Shown: positions 26,624 to 35,334 of the stretch, piece by piece
Layout of the letters: each line of letters begins with the position of its first letter
How positions within the stretch are numbered: position 1 is the stretch's first letter
Assembly (NCBI RefSeq): GCF_026241135.1
Contig: NZ_JAPFGA010000001.1
Span: forward strand, 496,001-560,000
Length of the DNA: 64,000 nucleotides
Origin: Galbibacter kalidii
GTDB taxonomy: Bacteria > Bacteroidota > Bacteroidia > Flavobacteriales > Flavobacteriaceae
Direction: 5' to 3'
Translations under genes and position numbers: made by a program
Notes under the pieces: generated by a model
What the model was told of the DNA's origin: nothing
Databases searched by the model: none
Seen by the model: only the letters and a program-made list of their open reading frames with translations

Positions 26624-27025
26624 ATGAAAACTAACAAAATTATATTTTGGACGGCAACAATCATTATCTTCCTTTTTGAAGGTGTAATGCCGGCACTGAC
26701 CTCTCAAACGGAACTTGCAAAAGAAGGCGTCCGCCATTTGGGTTACCCTGAATATTTTGGTACTGCCCTTGTAGTTTTTAAAGTACTCGGGGCTTTGATC
26801 CTGGTCATTCCAATTGTACCTAAATGGTTAAAGGAATGGGCATACGCGGGTTTTACTTTTAACTTCTTATTTGCTTGTATCAGTAATTGGGTCGTTGACG
26901 GGTTCGGATTTAATGCGATTTTTCCATTGATTATACTGGCAATTTTGTTGGTCTCCTACCGCTATTACCACAAAATCAATAAAGCCGTCAGTCCAGAGGT
27001 CGATGCGGTTAAAGTCGCACCATAA
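26624..27025 (+). CDS. DoxX-like family membrane protein
   Basis: A 133-aa inner-membrane protein with four predicted helices (about 5-24, 46-66, 72-92, 96-115). Typical DoxX-like signatures are FEGVMPALTSQTELAKEG, HLGYPEYFGTALVVFKVLGA and IPIVPKWLKEWAYAGFTFN. The biochemical role of this branch is not settled. It is cotranscribed with the SRPBCC and VOC genes, a combination often seen in flavobacteria. Confidence 0.88.
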   Translation: MKTNKIIFWTATIIIFLFEGVMPALTSQTELAKEGVRHLGYPEYFGTALVVFKVLGALILVIPIVPKWLKEWAYAGFTFNFLFACISNWVVDGFGFNAIFPLIILAILLVSYRYYHKINKAVSPEVDAVKVAP

Positions 27026-27090
27026 ATTTAAACAGCCAAAAAGGTCAACCAACAAAAAATGTAGTGCAAGAAAACAATGACAGAAAGAAC

Positions 27091-27522
27091 ATGGGACAAC
27101 TGATCATATACCTTACGTTTAATGGAAATTGCAAGGAAGCGATGGAATTTTATCAGGAATGCCTTGGTGGGGAATTGCATTTTCAGACGTTGGGAGAATC
27201 TCCTAAAACGGAAAAGCTGCCCGAGGGTATGAAAGTTTATATCGTACAGGCATCCCTAAAAAAAGATGATTTGATTCTGATGGGCACCGATATGGTGGAT
27301 AAAGAAGTATTGCGGGGCAATTCGGTTTCTATTTTATTGGACTGTAACGATGAAGATGGGATCAAAACCTATTACAAAAACCTGAAAGCTGGTGGAAATA
27401 CGACCCACCCCTTGCAGGAAACCCCTTGGGGAGAACTGTTTGGCGGGCTTACCGATAAATACGGGCACCATTGGCTGTTTCATTGCAAAAAAAGTTCCGC
27501 CCAATCGTTTAACAAAATTTGA
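27091..27522 (+). CDS. VOC family protein (PhnB-like)
   Basis: A single vicinal-oxygen-chelate domain of the PhnB/YjdN type: IYLTFNGNCKEAMEFYQECL at the start and TPWGELFGGLTDKYGHHWLF at the end. I prefer the ATG at 27091 (143 aa); a GTG at 27064 would add nine residues. VOC proteins include glyoxalases and resistance proteins; no substrate can be deduced here. It is part of the set divergent from the GlxA-type regulator and is followed after 19 bp by another VOC gene. Confidence 0.88.
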   Translation: MGQLIIYLTFNGNCKEAMEFYQECLGGELHFQTLGESPKTEKLPEGMKVYIVQASLKKDDLILMGTDMVDKEVLRGNSVSILLDCNDEDGIKTYYKNLKAGGNTTHPLQETPWGELFGGLTDKYGHHWLFHCKKSSAQSFNKI

Positions 27523-27541
27523 AAACAAAAATCATAACGTT

Positions 27542-28462
27542 ATGGACACTTTTAAAACAACACAGAAAATCACGCCATTTCTTTGGTTCGATGATAGAGC
27601 GGAAGAAGCGGTGAACTTTTATGTTTCCATTTTTCCAAATTCGTCAATTACTCAATTGAAAAAATGGCCGGAGAAAACACCATTTCCACCCGAATCTACC
27701 AAACCCGATACTGTACAACAAGCTGTATTCACCTTGGACGGATTACAGTTTTGTGCTTTCGACGCAGGTCCATTGTTTAAATTCAATCCCTCCATCTCTT
27801 TTTTTGCTGTCTTTGAAACCGATGCCGAAGTGGATACAGTATGGAACCGACTAATAGATGGCGGGCAAGCCTTGATGCCTCTTGACAGCTATGACTGGAG
27901 CGAGCGTTATGGTTGGGTCACCGACCGATTTGGGGTTTCATGGCAATTGATGAAAGGAAAATTGGAAGACGTGGGGCAGCGTATTTGTCCGCTCGTGATG
28001 TATTCCGGACAACAGCGTGGAAATGCTGAAGAGGCGATGAACCACTATATGTCCATTTTTAGGAACTCATCCTCGGATGGAATAGCAAAATACAATGCGG
28101 GCGACCCCGCTCCCGAAGGAATGGTCAAGCACGCTCAATGCCGGTTGACAGGTCAGACCTTTATGCTAATGGACAACGGTACCGAAAAGGATATGCCTTT
28201 CAGCGAGGCCATCTCGTTCTATGTAAATTGTAAGGACCAGAAGGAAGTAGATTATTTCTGGGATAAATTTACCGAAGAAGGCAGTGAATCTGTATGTGGT
28301 TGGCTCAAGGACAAGTTTGGGGTGTCTTGGCAAATTGTGCCCGAGTTCCTTACCGAAAAATTGGCTCTCGACGAACCTGAAAAGTGGCAAAAATTGTTTG
28401 AAGCCATCAACCGTATGAAAAAGTTGAATGTGGACGAATTGAAGGCAGCCTACGACAAGTAA
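27542..28462 (+). CDS. Double-domain VOC family protein
   Basis: A 306-aa protein of two VOC domains in tandem (about 1-145 and 150-290), of the PhnB / 3-demethylubiquinone methyltransferase-like group. Domain 1 has ITPFLWFDDRAEEAVNFYVS and GWVTDRFGVSWQL; domain 2 has ICPLVMYSGQQRGNAEEAMN and GWLKDKFGVSWQIVPEFL. I chose the ATG at 27542, since upstream in-frame codons overlap the preceding gene in another frame. Two domains on one chain would form the active fold that single-domain members reach by dimerising. It ends the operon; a hairpin with a T run lies downstream. Confidence 0.9.
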   Translation: MDTFKTTQKITPFLWFDDRAEEAVNFYVSIFPNSSITQLKKWPEKTPFPPESTKPDTVQQAVFTLDGLQFCAFDAGPLFKFNPSISFFAVFETDAEVDTVWNRLIDGGQALMPLDSYDWSERYGWVTDRFGVSWQLMKGKLEDVGQRICPLVMYSGQQRGNAEEAMNHYMSIFRNSSSDGIAKYNAGDPAPEGMVKHAQCRLTGQTFMLMDNGTEKDMPFSEAISFYVNCKDQKEVDYFWDKFTEEGSESVCGWLKDKFGVSWQIVPEFLTEKLALDEPEKWQKLFEAINRMKKLNVDELKAAYDK

Positions 28463-28546
28463 AATAGTTTAAACTTTAAAAATGAAATTTACTGCAAAGG
28501 GATTATTAGCATGATCCTGACAGGTAATCCTGAGCAAGCATGAAAA

Positions 28547-28575
28547 CCACACGCACTACGTGCGCTGGTTTTTTT
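28547..28575 (+). terminator. Terminator-like hairpin after the VOC genes
   Basis: CGCAC-TAC-GTGCG (28552-28564), extended by CCA/TGG, then seven T. It lies 84 bp after the stop of the second VOC gene and reads as a factor-independent terminator on the plus strand. Confidence 0.6.
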
Positions 28576-28624
28576 GTTTTCCTCCACAAACAAATGGAAA
28601 CAAGTTTCCTTTGTTTTGAAAAAC

Positions 28625-28651
28625 AAAAAACCCGCACCTTTTTGGTGCGGG
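28625..28651 (-). terminator. Terminator of tRNA-Ser
   Basis: An eight-pair stem CCCGCACC (28631-28638) / GGTGCGGG (28644-28651). On the minus strand it is followed by six U, starting 11 bp after the tRNA 3' end, so it should terminate the tRNA transcript. A T-rich stretch on the other side could make it bidirectional. Confidence 0.75.
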
Positions 28652-28661
28652 TTTTCTTTTG

Positions 28662-28746
28662 CGGAGAAAGAGGGATTCGAACCCCCGGAGGTGTGACCCT
28701 CAACAGTTTTCAAGACTGCCGCATTCGACCACTCTGCCATTTCTCC
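28662..28746 (-). tRNA. tRNA-Ser (anticodon UGA)
   Basis: An 85-nt class II tRNA on the minus strand. The acceptor arms GGAGAAA/TTTCTCC pair perfectly with discriminator G. The anticodon loop CTTGAAA carries TGA, reading serine UCA codons. A long variable arm (GAGGGTCACACCTC) and the T-loop GGTTCGAATCC are present. The 3' CCA is not encoded. Confidence 0.95.
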
Positions 28747-28968
28747 AGTAATTTTGGCCTTTTTAACGGAATTTCCCGCCAAAGCAATAGTATTTTGCGT
28801 AGGCGGGTGCAAATATAGAAACCTTTTTTTAATTCGAAAAGACGAAAACGGACTTTTTTTGACTAAAAAATATTTTTAGCTGTAAATCAGCACTATAATT
28901 TTTTTGAAAGCTAAGAATGTGAGGCATCAATAAATTTAAAATGTATTTTTGTGTAAAACAGATTGAAA

Positions 28969-29601
28969 ATGAATATCATCAAAGCGTTAGAATGGCGCTA
29001 TGCCACCAAAAAGTTTGATCCGAATAAAGCATTGCCTAAAAATAAACTGGAAATTTTAAAAAATGCATTCAATTTAACGGCAACTTCATACGGATTGCAG
29101 CCGGTTAAATTACTTATAATAAATGATAGGGCTTTACAATCGAAATTAAAAGAACACTCGTGGAATCAACCGCAGGTGGAAGACGCGTCCCATCTTTTGG
29201 TGTTTTGTGTAGAACAAAATATTGGAGCTGATTATATTAAAAAATATTTCGAAAGGGTAAAGAACATTAGGAATACGCCCGAAAAGGTTCTTGAACCTTT
29301 TCAGAATTTCCTGATTGAGGATTTTGAAAATAAAACTGCAGAGGAGATACAGCAGTGGGCAGAAAAGCAGGTTTATCTCGCAATGGGAAATTTACTCACG
29401 GTTTGTGCGGTGGAAAACATAGATGCCTGTCCAATGGAGGGATTCTCCTCGGAGACTTATGACAAACTTCTGAATTTAAATGAGAAACATTTAAGGTCGG
29501 TTTTGGTTATGCCGGTAGGCTACCGTGCAGAAGACGATATGTTTGCCGAATTTAAAAAAGTACGTAAACCGATGAGCGATAGCGTTGTGGAACTATCTTG
29601 A
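28969..29601 (+). CDS. NAD(P)H-dependent nitroreductase family protein
   Basis: A 210-aa FMN-dependent oxidoreductase of the NfsB-like nitroreductase family. It starts MNIIKALEWRYATKKFDPNK with the FMN-phosphate-binding RYATKKF. Other conserved parts are LTATSYGLQPVKLLII, VYLAMGNLLTVCAVENIDACPMEGF and LVMPVGYRAEDD. I chose the ATG at 28969; a TTG two codons upstream is unlikely. Members reduce nitroaromatics, quinones or dihydropteridine; the real substrate is unknown. It stands alone between the tRNA and the aminotransferase gene. Confidence 0.92.
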   Translation: MNIIKALEWRYATKKFDPNKALPKNKLEILKNAFNLTATSYGLQPVKLLIINDRALQSKLKEHSWNQPQVEDASHLLVFCVEQNIGADYIKKYFERVKNIRNTPEKVLEPFQNFLIEDFENKTAEEIQQWAEKQVYLAMGNLLTVCAVENIDACPMEGFSSETYDKLLNLNEKHLRSVLVMPVGYRAEDDMFAEFKKVRKPMSDSVVELS

Positions 29602-29770
29602 TCTTTTCAGTTTGCCAAGAGGCAAATAACAAACATCAAAATAGCTTTATAAAACGCTTGCTTTTCCATAATTTTGTTTCTTTATTTAATCAATTACCTC
29701 AGGAATAAGCCTGTTTGCTGACAAAGAACAGGTTAGCGAGGTATTAAAATGGACAAACCTTAATTCATTT

Positions 29771-29809
29771 CGACGCAGGGCGTCGGGGAATTAAACCCAC
29801 TTAGTGGGA
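29771..29809. repeat. Double palindrome upstream of the aminotransferase
   Basis: CGACGC-agg-GCGTCG (29771-29785) followed by AACCCAC/GTGGGATT arms around TTA. The second hairpin matches the CCCATTAAGTGGG hairpin near 10297, and the first resembles CGAAGCGTCGGG at 48174. It belongs to the dispersed intergenic repeats. Confidence 0.6.
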
Positions 29810-29824
29810 TTAAAAAATACTGAT

Positions 29825-31033
29825 ATGCCTGGATTTGAACTTTTTGGTGATTTAGAGAGAAAACATGTAAATGATGTCTTGGAAAGTGGCGTTTTGATGC
29901 GCTACGGATTTGATGGCATGCGAAACGGACATTGGAAGGCTGTGGAGTTGGAAAAAGCCATCTCTGAACGTATGCAAGTTAAACATACGCAATTAGTGAG
30001 CAGTGGGACTTCTGCATTGACTATAGCACTCGCGAGTGCCGGAATAGGGGCAGGGGACGAGGTAATCATGCCTACTTTTACCTTTGTTGCCAGTTTTGAA
30101 TCCATTATCGCTTTGGGGGCTGTGCCCGTTTTAGTGGATATAGATGATACGCTTACACTTGATCCTGAAAAGGTGGAAGAGGCCATTACGCCAAAAACTA
30201 AAGTGGTGATGCCTGTACACATGTGTGGTTCTATGGCACAGCTGAAAGAACTGAAAGCCATTTGTGAGCAACACGATTTGTTGTTGTTGGAAGATGCTTG
30301 TCAGGCCATCGGTGGAAGTTATGACGGAAAACCATTGGGAAGTTATGGTGATTTAGGCTGTTTTTCTTTCGATTATGTAAAGACCATTACTTGTGGAGAA
30401 GGAGGGGCGATTATAACAAATAATGAGACTTATGCTACCCATGCCGATCATTATTCAGATCACGGACATGATCATGTGGGAAAAGACCGTGGTGCGGAAA
30501 CCCATCCTTTTTTGGGTTATAATTTTAGGATTTCAGAATTGAATGCGGCGGTTGGTTTGGCTCAAATAAGCAGATTGGATGATTTTTTAGCTATTCAGAA
30601 GAAAAATTATACTATTTTAAGAGAGGCTTTAATTGATATTCAAGGAGTTACGATGAGACGTGTTCCCGATGAAGGAGAAGAAAACTATTCTTTTTTGACC
30701 TTCTTCCTTCCGGATGAAGAAACGGCAAGGAATACACATAAAGCATTAGGTAAAAACGGCGTTGATGGTTGTTTTTATTGGTTTGATAACAATTGGCACT
30801 ATGTCAAAAAATGGGATCATCTAAAAAATAAAACCAGCTTAGGGAAACTCCCTGAGGAAGTACTTAACGGCCTACCGGATTACCATAGCAAAGATTTTAG
30901 TCAGTCAGATTACTGGTTGGGACGTGCTGTTTGTGTGCTCATTAAACTGGGATGGACTGAAGAAGAAACAAAAGCGAGAGCTACAAAAATAAAAGAAGTG
31001 GTTCAATCGGTAAAATCAATTACCTTGGGGTAA
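29825..31033 (+). CDS. DegT/DnrJ/EryC1/StrS aminotransferase
   Basis: A 402-aa PLP-dependent enzyme of the sugar aminotransferase (AHBA synthase/DegT) family. Seen are MQVKHTQLVSSGTSALTIAL, EVIMPTFTFVASFESIIALG, LLLEDACQAIGG with the cofactor Asp, and SFDYVKTITCGEGGAI with the Schiff-base Lys in the DYVKTIT motif. The final part binds the amino donor and sugar side. It normally transaminates nucleotide-linked keto sugars, but no other sugar gene is adjacent, so the product is unknown. I prefer the ATG at 29825 over a GTG seven codons upstream, which lies in a palindrome. Confidence 0.9.
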   Translation: MPGFELFGDLERKHVNDVLESGVLMRYGFDGMRNGHWKAVELEKAISERMQVKHTQLVSSGTSALTIALASAGIGAGDEVIMPTFTFVASFESIIALGAVPVLVDIDDTLTLDPEKVEEAITPKTKVVMPVHMCGSMAQLKELKAICEQHDLLLLEDACQAIGGSYDGKPLGSYGDLGCFSFDYVKTITCGEGGAIITNNETYATHADHYSDHGHDHVGKDRGAETHPFLGYNFRISELNAAVGLAQISRLDDFLAIQKKNYTILREALIDIQGVTMRRVPDEGEENYSFLTFFLPDEETARNTHKALGKNGVDGCFYWFDNNWHYVKKWDHLKNKTSLGKLPEEVLNGLPDYHSKDFSQSDYWLGRAVCVLIKLGWTEEETKARATKIKEVVQSVKSITLG

Positions 31034-31035
31034 GT

Positions 31036-31068
31036 CCCGTGAAATTCCTTCAGGAATATTTCACAGGG
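31036..31068. terminator. Long stem-loop after the aminotransferase
   Basis: CCCGTGAAATTCCT and AGGAATATTTCACAGGG form a nearly perfect 14-bp stem with a two-base loop right behind the stop codon (31033). No T run follows. It may be a repeat that stabilises or ends transcripts of either convergent gene. Confidence 0.5.
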
Positions 31069-31100
31069 ATAAGCCCGATAATAAAACCGAGCTTAGAGGG

Positions 31101-32588
31101 CTAAAAGTTAAAAATTAAAGCTCCCCAAAACAGAGTCATCAAACAAATCACAATAATGGCAATGATGTTTAAAACAAAACCGGTCGTTGCCATTTGTTTT
31201 ATAGTCAACTTTCCGGCACCGTAGATAATAGCGTTTGGAGGGGTGGCGATCGGAAAGATAAATGCCATAGATCCGGCCAAGGTCACGGGAATCATCAATA
31301 AAAGCGGATTGACATTCAATTCGTTGGCCAAACCTCCAACAATGGGCAACATCATTTCTGTGGTAGCAGCATTGCTGGTAAATTCGGTAAGAATGCTCAT
31401 GGTTGCTGTGATAATAGCCATAAATTGGTTGGGTGTGGCTTCTACGGAAGTGATAATAACATTTCCGAGGTAGTTGGAGAGCCCACTTTCTACAAATCCA
31501 CTTGCTAGTGCAAATCCGCCGCCAAACAATAGTACAATCTGCCATGGAATGCGAAGTGCGATATCCCAATTGGCCAAGGCTTTATTTTTTGTGGTGGACG
31601 GAATCATAAAAAGGAGAACTGCCATAAAAATGGCAATGCTTCCGTCGTTGATATATTCCGGTGTATTTAGCAGATTACTCCAACCGGGGACGACAAAATT
31701 TCCAATAGAAATATCAGCCCTAAAAATCCATAAAATGATGAGAGTGATGAAAAGCACTAAAACCCTTTTCTCTTCCGGGGTTATTTTTCCTAAAGATTTA
31801 TATTGTTCAGTATAAAAATCAGGAGGAAGTTTTTGCAATGCGTTTTTGGGTTTGAACAGAAGATATAAATACCATAAGGTGATAGTGAATATGATAAAAC
31901 TTATGGGTAGCGCAAAGACAAACCAATTCCCAAAACTGATAGAAGGATTTTCGGGAAACATAATTTCATAAATCCTAATAAACGAAAGGTTGGGAGGAGT
32001 GCCCACCAATGTGGATATACCACCTATGGAACATCCATAGGCAACCCCTAAAAGCAAACCGCTACTGTAATTCCCCATATCTTGTTCAGCATAAATGGTG
32101 TTTAAAGTTGTAATAACGGATAGGACAATGGGAAGCATCATCATGGCTGTTGCGGTATTGCTCATCCACATCGATAAAAAAGCAGAAGCAAACATAAAAC
32201 CGAGAAGGATCCTAAAGGGACTTCCACCGAGAACTGACAGGATTTTGAGAGCGATACGCTGGTGCAGATTCCATTTTTCAATGGTAAGCGCCATGATAAA
32301 TCCCCCGATATACAAGAAAATGATGTAGTTGATATAGCTTTCAGAAACCAGCTTTCCGTCTAAAATACCAAACAAAGGAAAGAGAATGAGTGGGAGCAAG
32401 GAGGTAGCTCCAATAGGAATGGCTTCGGTGATCCACCAAAAGGCCATAAGCAAACCAATAGCGGCAGTATAAGTGAGTTGTGGATTCTCGGGATCGAGAT
32501 TGATAAACAGTACAAAGCCTATAAAAAACAGGATTCCGGCAATGATGAGTTTGTAGTTTACAGTGCCTGCTGTTTTATTTTGTGTCAT
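31101..32588 (-). CDS. SLC13 (DASS) family anion/dicarboxylate transporter
   Basis: A 495-aa inner-membrane permease with about 11-12 helices. DASS signatures are FWWITEAIPIGATSLLPLIL near the start, SMWMSNTATAMMMLPIVLSV (the first SNT motif), EFTSNAATTEMMLPIV (the second SNA/T motif) and FIFPIATPPNAIIYG near the end. These are Na+-binding and carboxylate-binding hairpins. The likely cargo is succinate-type dicarboxylates or sulfate; a Na+ symport is usual. It is convergent with the aminotransferase and lies downstream of ribB on the same strand with a 30-bp gap. Confidence 0.92.
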   Translation of the reverse strand: MTQNKTAGTVNYKLIIAGILFFIGFVLFINLDPENPQLTYTAAIGLLMAFWWITEAIPIGATSLLPLILFPLFGILDGKLVSESYINYIIFLYIGGFIMALTIEKWNLHQRIALKILSVLGGSPFRILLGFMFASAFLSMWMSNTATAMMMLPIVLSVITTLNTIYAEQDMGNYSSGLLLGVAYGCSIGGISTLVGTPPNLSFIRIYEIMFPENPSISFGNWFVFALPISFIIFTITLWYLYLLFKPKNALQKLPPDFYTEQYKSLGKITPEEKRVLVLFITLIILWIFRADISIGNFVVPGWSNLLNTPEYINDGSIAIFMAVLLFMIPSTTKNKALANWDIALRIPWQIVLLFGGGFALASGFVESGLSNYLGNVIITSVEATPNQFMAIITATMSILTEFTSNAATTEMMLPIVGGLANELNVNPLLLMIPVTLAGSMAFIFPIATPPNAIIYGAGKLTIKQMATTGFVLNIIAIIVICLMTLFWGALIFNF

Positions 32589-32618
32589 ATTGGGGATGTT
32601 TTACCACCCAAAATAACC

Positions 32619-33776
32619 TTAATAATTTACATATTCAACTATTTCCAGTCCGTAGCCAATAATTCCCACTCTTTTTGTTTGTGAGGAATTGGACATCAAT
32701 TTTATTTTTGAAATATCGAGGTCGTGTAAAATTTGAGCTCCAATCCCAAAATCTTTGGCGTCCATGATGATTTTTGGAGCTTTTATTACTCCTTTCCCTT
32801 CAGCCTGCAATTTTTTCAGACCTGCCAATCGGTTCAGGAGATTTAAAGAATGACTTTCTTGATTGATAAAAACAATAGCGCCTGCCCCTTCCCGATTTAA
32901 AGACTTGAACATATCGTCCAGTTTTTTATCGGCGTTGTTGGTTAGGGTCCCTAAAATATCATTGTTGACCAAGGTAGAATTGATACGGGTCAATACCGGT
33001 TCGTCAACCTTCCATGTTCCTTTTGTAAGGGCGATGTGAATTTGATTATTTGTAGTCTGTTTATAAGCTCTTAATCTGAATTTTCCGAAGCGGGTTTCAA
33101 CATCAAAATCTTCTTTTCTCTCGATCAGGCTATCGTGTTGCATTCTGTAGGCCACTAAATCTTCAATGGTAACGATCTTTAGATCTAACTTTTGGGCTAC
33201 CTCATACAGTTCCGGAAGACGAGCCATGGAGCCATCTTCGTTCATGATCTCAACAATAACCCCGGCGGGTTTAAGTCCGGCCAGACGAGCAAAGTCAATC
33301 GCGGCTTCAGTGTGTCCTGTACGTCTTAACACTCCTCCTTCTTTGGCTACCAAAGGGAAAATATGTCCCGGTCGTGCCAATTCAAAGGATTTGGTGTTGG
33401 GATCGAGTAATGCTTTTACTGTTTTGGCTCTGTCCCCTGCAGAAATTCCGGTGGTTACACCTTTTCCCCTCAGATCGACCGATACGGTAAAGGCGGTTTC
33501 CATGGGGTCGGTATTGTTTCCTACCATGGGGTGTAAATCAAGTTCTTGACATCGCTTTTCAGTTAGTGGGGTACAGATCAATCCACGACCGTATTTTGCC
33601 ATAAAATTGATCACTCCAGGAGTTACCATGTCTGCCGCAGCAACAAAATCGCCTTCATTTTCCCTGTTCTCATCATCTACAACAATGATAACTTTTCCTT
33701 TGCGGATATCGGCTATAGCCTCTTCTATGGTATTGAGTTTAATATCTGATGCAGCCATTGCTGTATTTGTATTCAT
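32619..33776 (-). CDS. ribB: RibB with degenerate RibA-like C-terminal domain
   Basis: 3,4-Dihydroxy-2-butanone-4-phosphate synthase of riboflavin synthesis. The N-terminal domain (about 10-215) keeps the acidic active-site loop DDENRENEGDFV, GRGLICTPLT, TGISAGDRAKT and RRTGHTEAAIDFARLAGL. The C-terminal part (about 225-385) aligns in place with GTP cyclohydrolase II, but the zinc-binding CxxG...RCDCG region is absent (no Cys; NNDILGTLTNNADKKLDD in its place). It should therefore make only the butanone phosphate, and a separate GTP cyclohydrolase II must exist elsewhere. No FMN riboswitch is visible: the gap to lptF is 22 bp. Confidence 0.9.
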   Translation of the reverse strand: MNTNTAMAASDIKLNTIEEAIADIRKGKVIIVVDDENRENEGDFVAAADMVTPGVINFMAKYGRGLICTPLTEKRCQELDLHPMVGNNTDPMETAFTVSVDLRGKGVTTGISAGDRAKTVKALLDPNTKSFELARPGHIFPLVAKEGGVLRRTGHTEAAIDFARLAGLKPAGVIVEIMNEDGSMARLPELYEVAQKLDLKIVTIEDLVAYRMQHDSLIERKEDFDVETRFGKFRLRAYKQTTNNQIHIALTKGTWKVDEPVLTRINSTLVNNDILGTLTNNADKKLDDMFKSLNREGAGAIVFINQESHSLNLLNRLAGLKKLQAEGKGVIKAPKIIMDAKDFGIGAQILHDLDISKIKLMSNSSQTKRVGIIGYGLEIVEYVNY

Positions 33777-33798
33777 TGCAAAATTTTATCAAAGATAC

Positions 33799-35331
33799 TT
33801 AATTTGATGTTTTCGGTTCCTTTTTCTTAAAGAATCTGAAGAAACTTGATATTTTTTCTATAAAGTTGCTGGAATCAAACAGAGCCTTGTCTGCTGTAGC
33901 TCTTCGCGTTAAGAAAATTCCTAAGGGAAGCATAATAACTGTCGCCATCCATGCCCCGATAATAGGGTGTATACTTCCGTCTTCTGAATAGTTTTTGGCA
34001 AAAATACGAATGAAGTGATAGGTCAGAAAAAGACCGATGGCCAAAACCATGGGTAAGCCCAACCCTCCTTTTCTAATGATGGCACCCAGTGGTGCACCTA
34101 CAAAAAACAGGATAAAGCAGGCAAATGGCAAGGAGTATTTTTGATGTAAAGAAAGAATGTGACTGTTGTAAAGCTTGATCCTTCTGTTGAGATCCCATTT
34201 TTTTCCTGCAAGGGTCGATTTGGTATTTCTTATGGTGTTTATCGCCATATCTACCAGTTGGTTTTTCCTGTAAACTTCAAACAGGTTGATGATACTGTCT
34301 ATACTCCCCTTAAACACTACATCAGTTTTTTCTTTTTCTTTCTCCTGAGCAATCGTTTCTTTTATTTTTTCAGCTTTTACGGGAGGCGTTTTTTTGTTTT
34401 TGTTTACCCTTCTGGGGTTTAGGTTTAGGTTGGCAGCTCCTGATCTTTTATATACATTCTCTCCAAAATTGTTAAATATCTTTCTATGGTCTTCTTTTAT
34501 AGAATCGATGGCATAATCAAGCTCTTTTACATTGAGCATTTTAAAGGTGTTTTTAACTTTTTGTTCTTCCAGATCAACATCATTTAGCTTAGAAAGATCC
34601 ATATACATGGTATATTTCTCAAAATTGGCCTTTGCATATGGATAATTGTCGCGTTTGTCGCGGTCTTCGGTTTTTATGTCTTCGTAATAATTTCCGTCTA
34701 TGAGCGCTAATTTCAGGATATTAGAAGCTTCACTACTGATCAATTCACCGTCTACAGATTTTATAACTTTGTTGTTCATGCCACCATCGGAAAGTTGATG
34801 GATAATGACATTGCTCAACTGTCGGTCATCTTCACCGTGTTTATCATCTACTTTCATGCTGATATCTTCCCCTACAGTACTAAAAACCCCTTCCGTAATA
34901 GCCATGGCTGGCTTTAGTTGGGCGATATTCCTTCGCAAGTTATACGATTTGTATTCAGCGGCAGGAATAATATTGTTGGCAAAAAAGAAAGTTCCTATAC
35001 TTAAAAAGGTAATGAAGATGATAAGCCCTCGCATGGCTCGATACAGCGAAATGCCCGAGGCTTTCATGGCAGCAAATTCATAGTTCTCGGCCATAGCCCC
35101 AAACGTCATGATAGATGCCAGCAAAATTGTAAGTGGCAACACATTGGGGACAAGGTTAGGGGAGTAGTAGAATAAAAACTTCCCTACGATAACCAAATCG
35201 ATGTCCTTTCCGGCAAATTCGTCTATAAAAAACCAAATCGCCTGAAAAATAAAAATGAACATCAGTATCACAAAAGAACTGATGAAATTATAGAGAAACC
35301 TCGATAAAATATACTTATCTAATATCTTCAA
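33799..35331 (-). CDS. LptF/LptG permease family protein
   Basis: A 510-aa inner-membrane protein of the YjgP/YjgQ family, part of the ABC machine that extracts LPS towards the outer membrane. It starts KILDKYILSRFLYNFISSFV, has three N-terminal helices (to about 120), a periplasmic jellyroll-type domain (about 125-395) and three C-terminal helices (from about 405; FACFILFFVGAPLGAIIRKG). The periplasmic part has a charged insert (KNKKTPPVKAEKIKET), making it longer than the E. coli homologues. It follows the lolA gene by 3 bp, so envelope biogenesis genes are coupled here. Confidence 0.91.
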   Translation of the reverse strand: MKILDKYILSRFLYNFISSFVILMFIFIFQAIWFFIDEFAGKDIDLVIVGKFLFYYSPNLVPNVLPLTILLASIMTFGAMAENYEFAAMKASGISLYRAMRGLIIFITFLSIGTFFFANNIIPAAEYKSYNLRRNIAQLKPAMAITEGVFSTVGEDISMKVDDKHGEDDRQLSNVIIHQLSDGGMNNKVIKSVDGELISSEASNILKLALIDGNYYEDIKTEDRDKRDNYPYAKANFEKYTMYMDLSKLNDVDLEEQKVKNTFKMLNVKELDYAIDSIKEDHRKIFNNFGENVYKRSGAANLNLNPRRVNKNKKTPPVKAEKIKETIAQEKEKEKTDVVFKGSIDSIINLFEVYRKNQLVDMAINTIRNTKSTLAGKKWDLNRRIKLYNSHILSLHQKYSLPFACFILFFVGAPLGAIIRKGGLGLPMVLAIGLFLTYHFIRIFAKNYSEDGSIHPIIGAWMATVIMLPLGIFLTRRATADKALFDSSNFIEKISSFFRFFKKKEPKTSN

Positions 35332-35334
35332 AGC

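Larger units (their letters stand above)
28463..28968. other. Gap between VOC and nitroreductase genes
   Basis: Apart from the tRNA-Ser and the two hairpins listed separately there is no gene. The part from 28750 to 28968 is AT-rich leader sequence; it contains TATTTTTG at 28944-28951, which resembles a -7 box for the nitroreductase, but no TTTG sits at the right distance. Confidence 0.5.

Noticed and set aside
28540-28818. Reading frames on both strands across the tRNA-Ser
   Set aside because: They translate the tRNA and its terminator; the tRNA is certain, the frames are accidental.
29825-31033. Biosynthetic gene cluster around the DegT/DnrJ enzyme
   Set aside because: Neighbours are a nitroreductase and an SLC13 transporter with no sugar nucleotide, glycosyltransferase or PKS/NRPS genes.
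33777-33798. FMN riboswitch ahead of ribB
   Set aside because: Only 22 bp separate ribB from the lptF-type gene, too short for the conserved RFN element.
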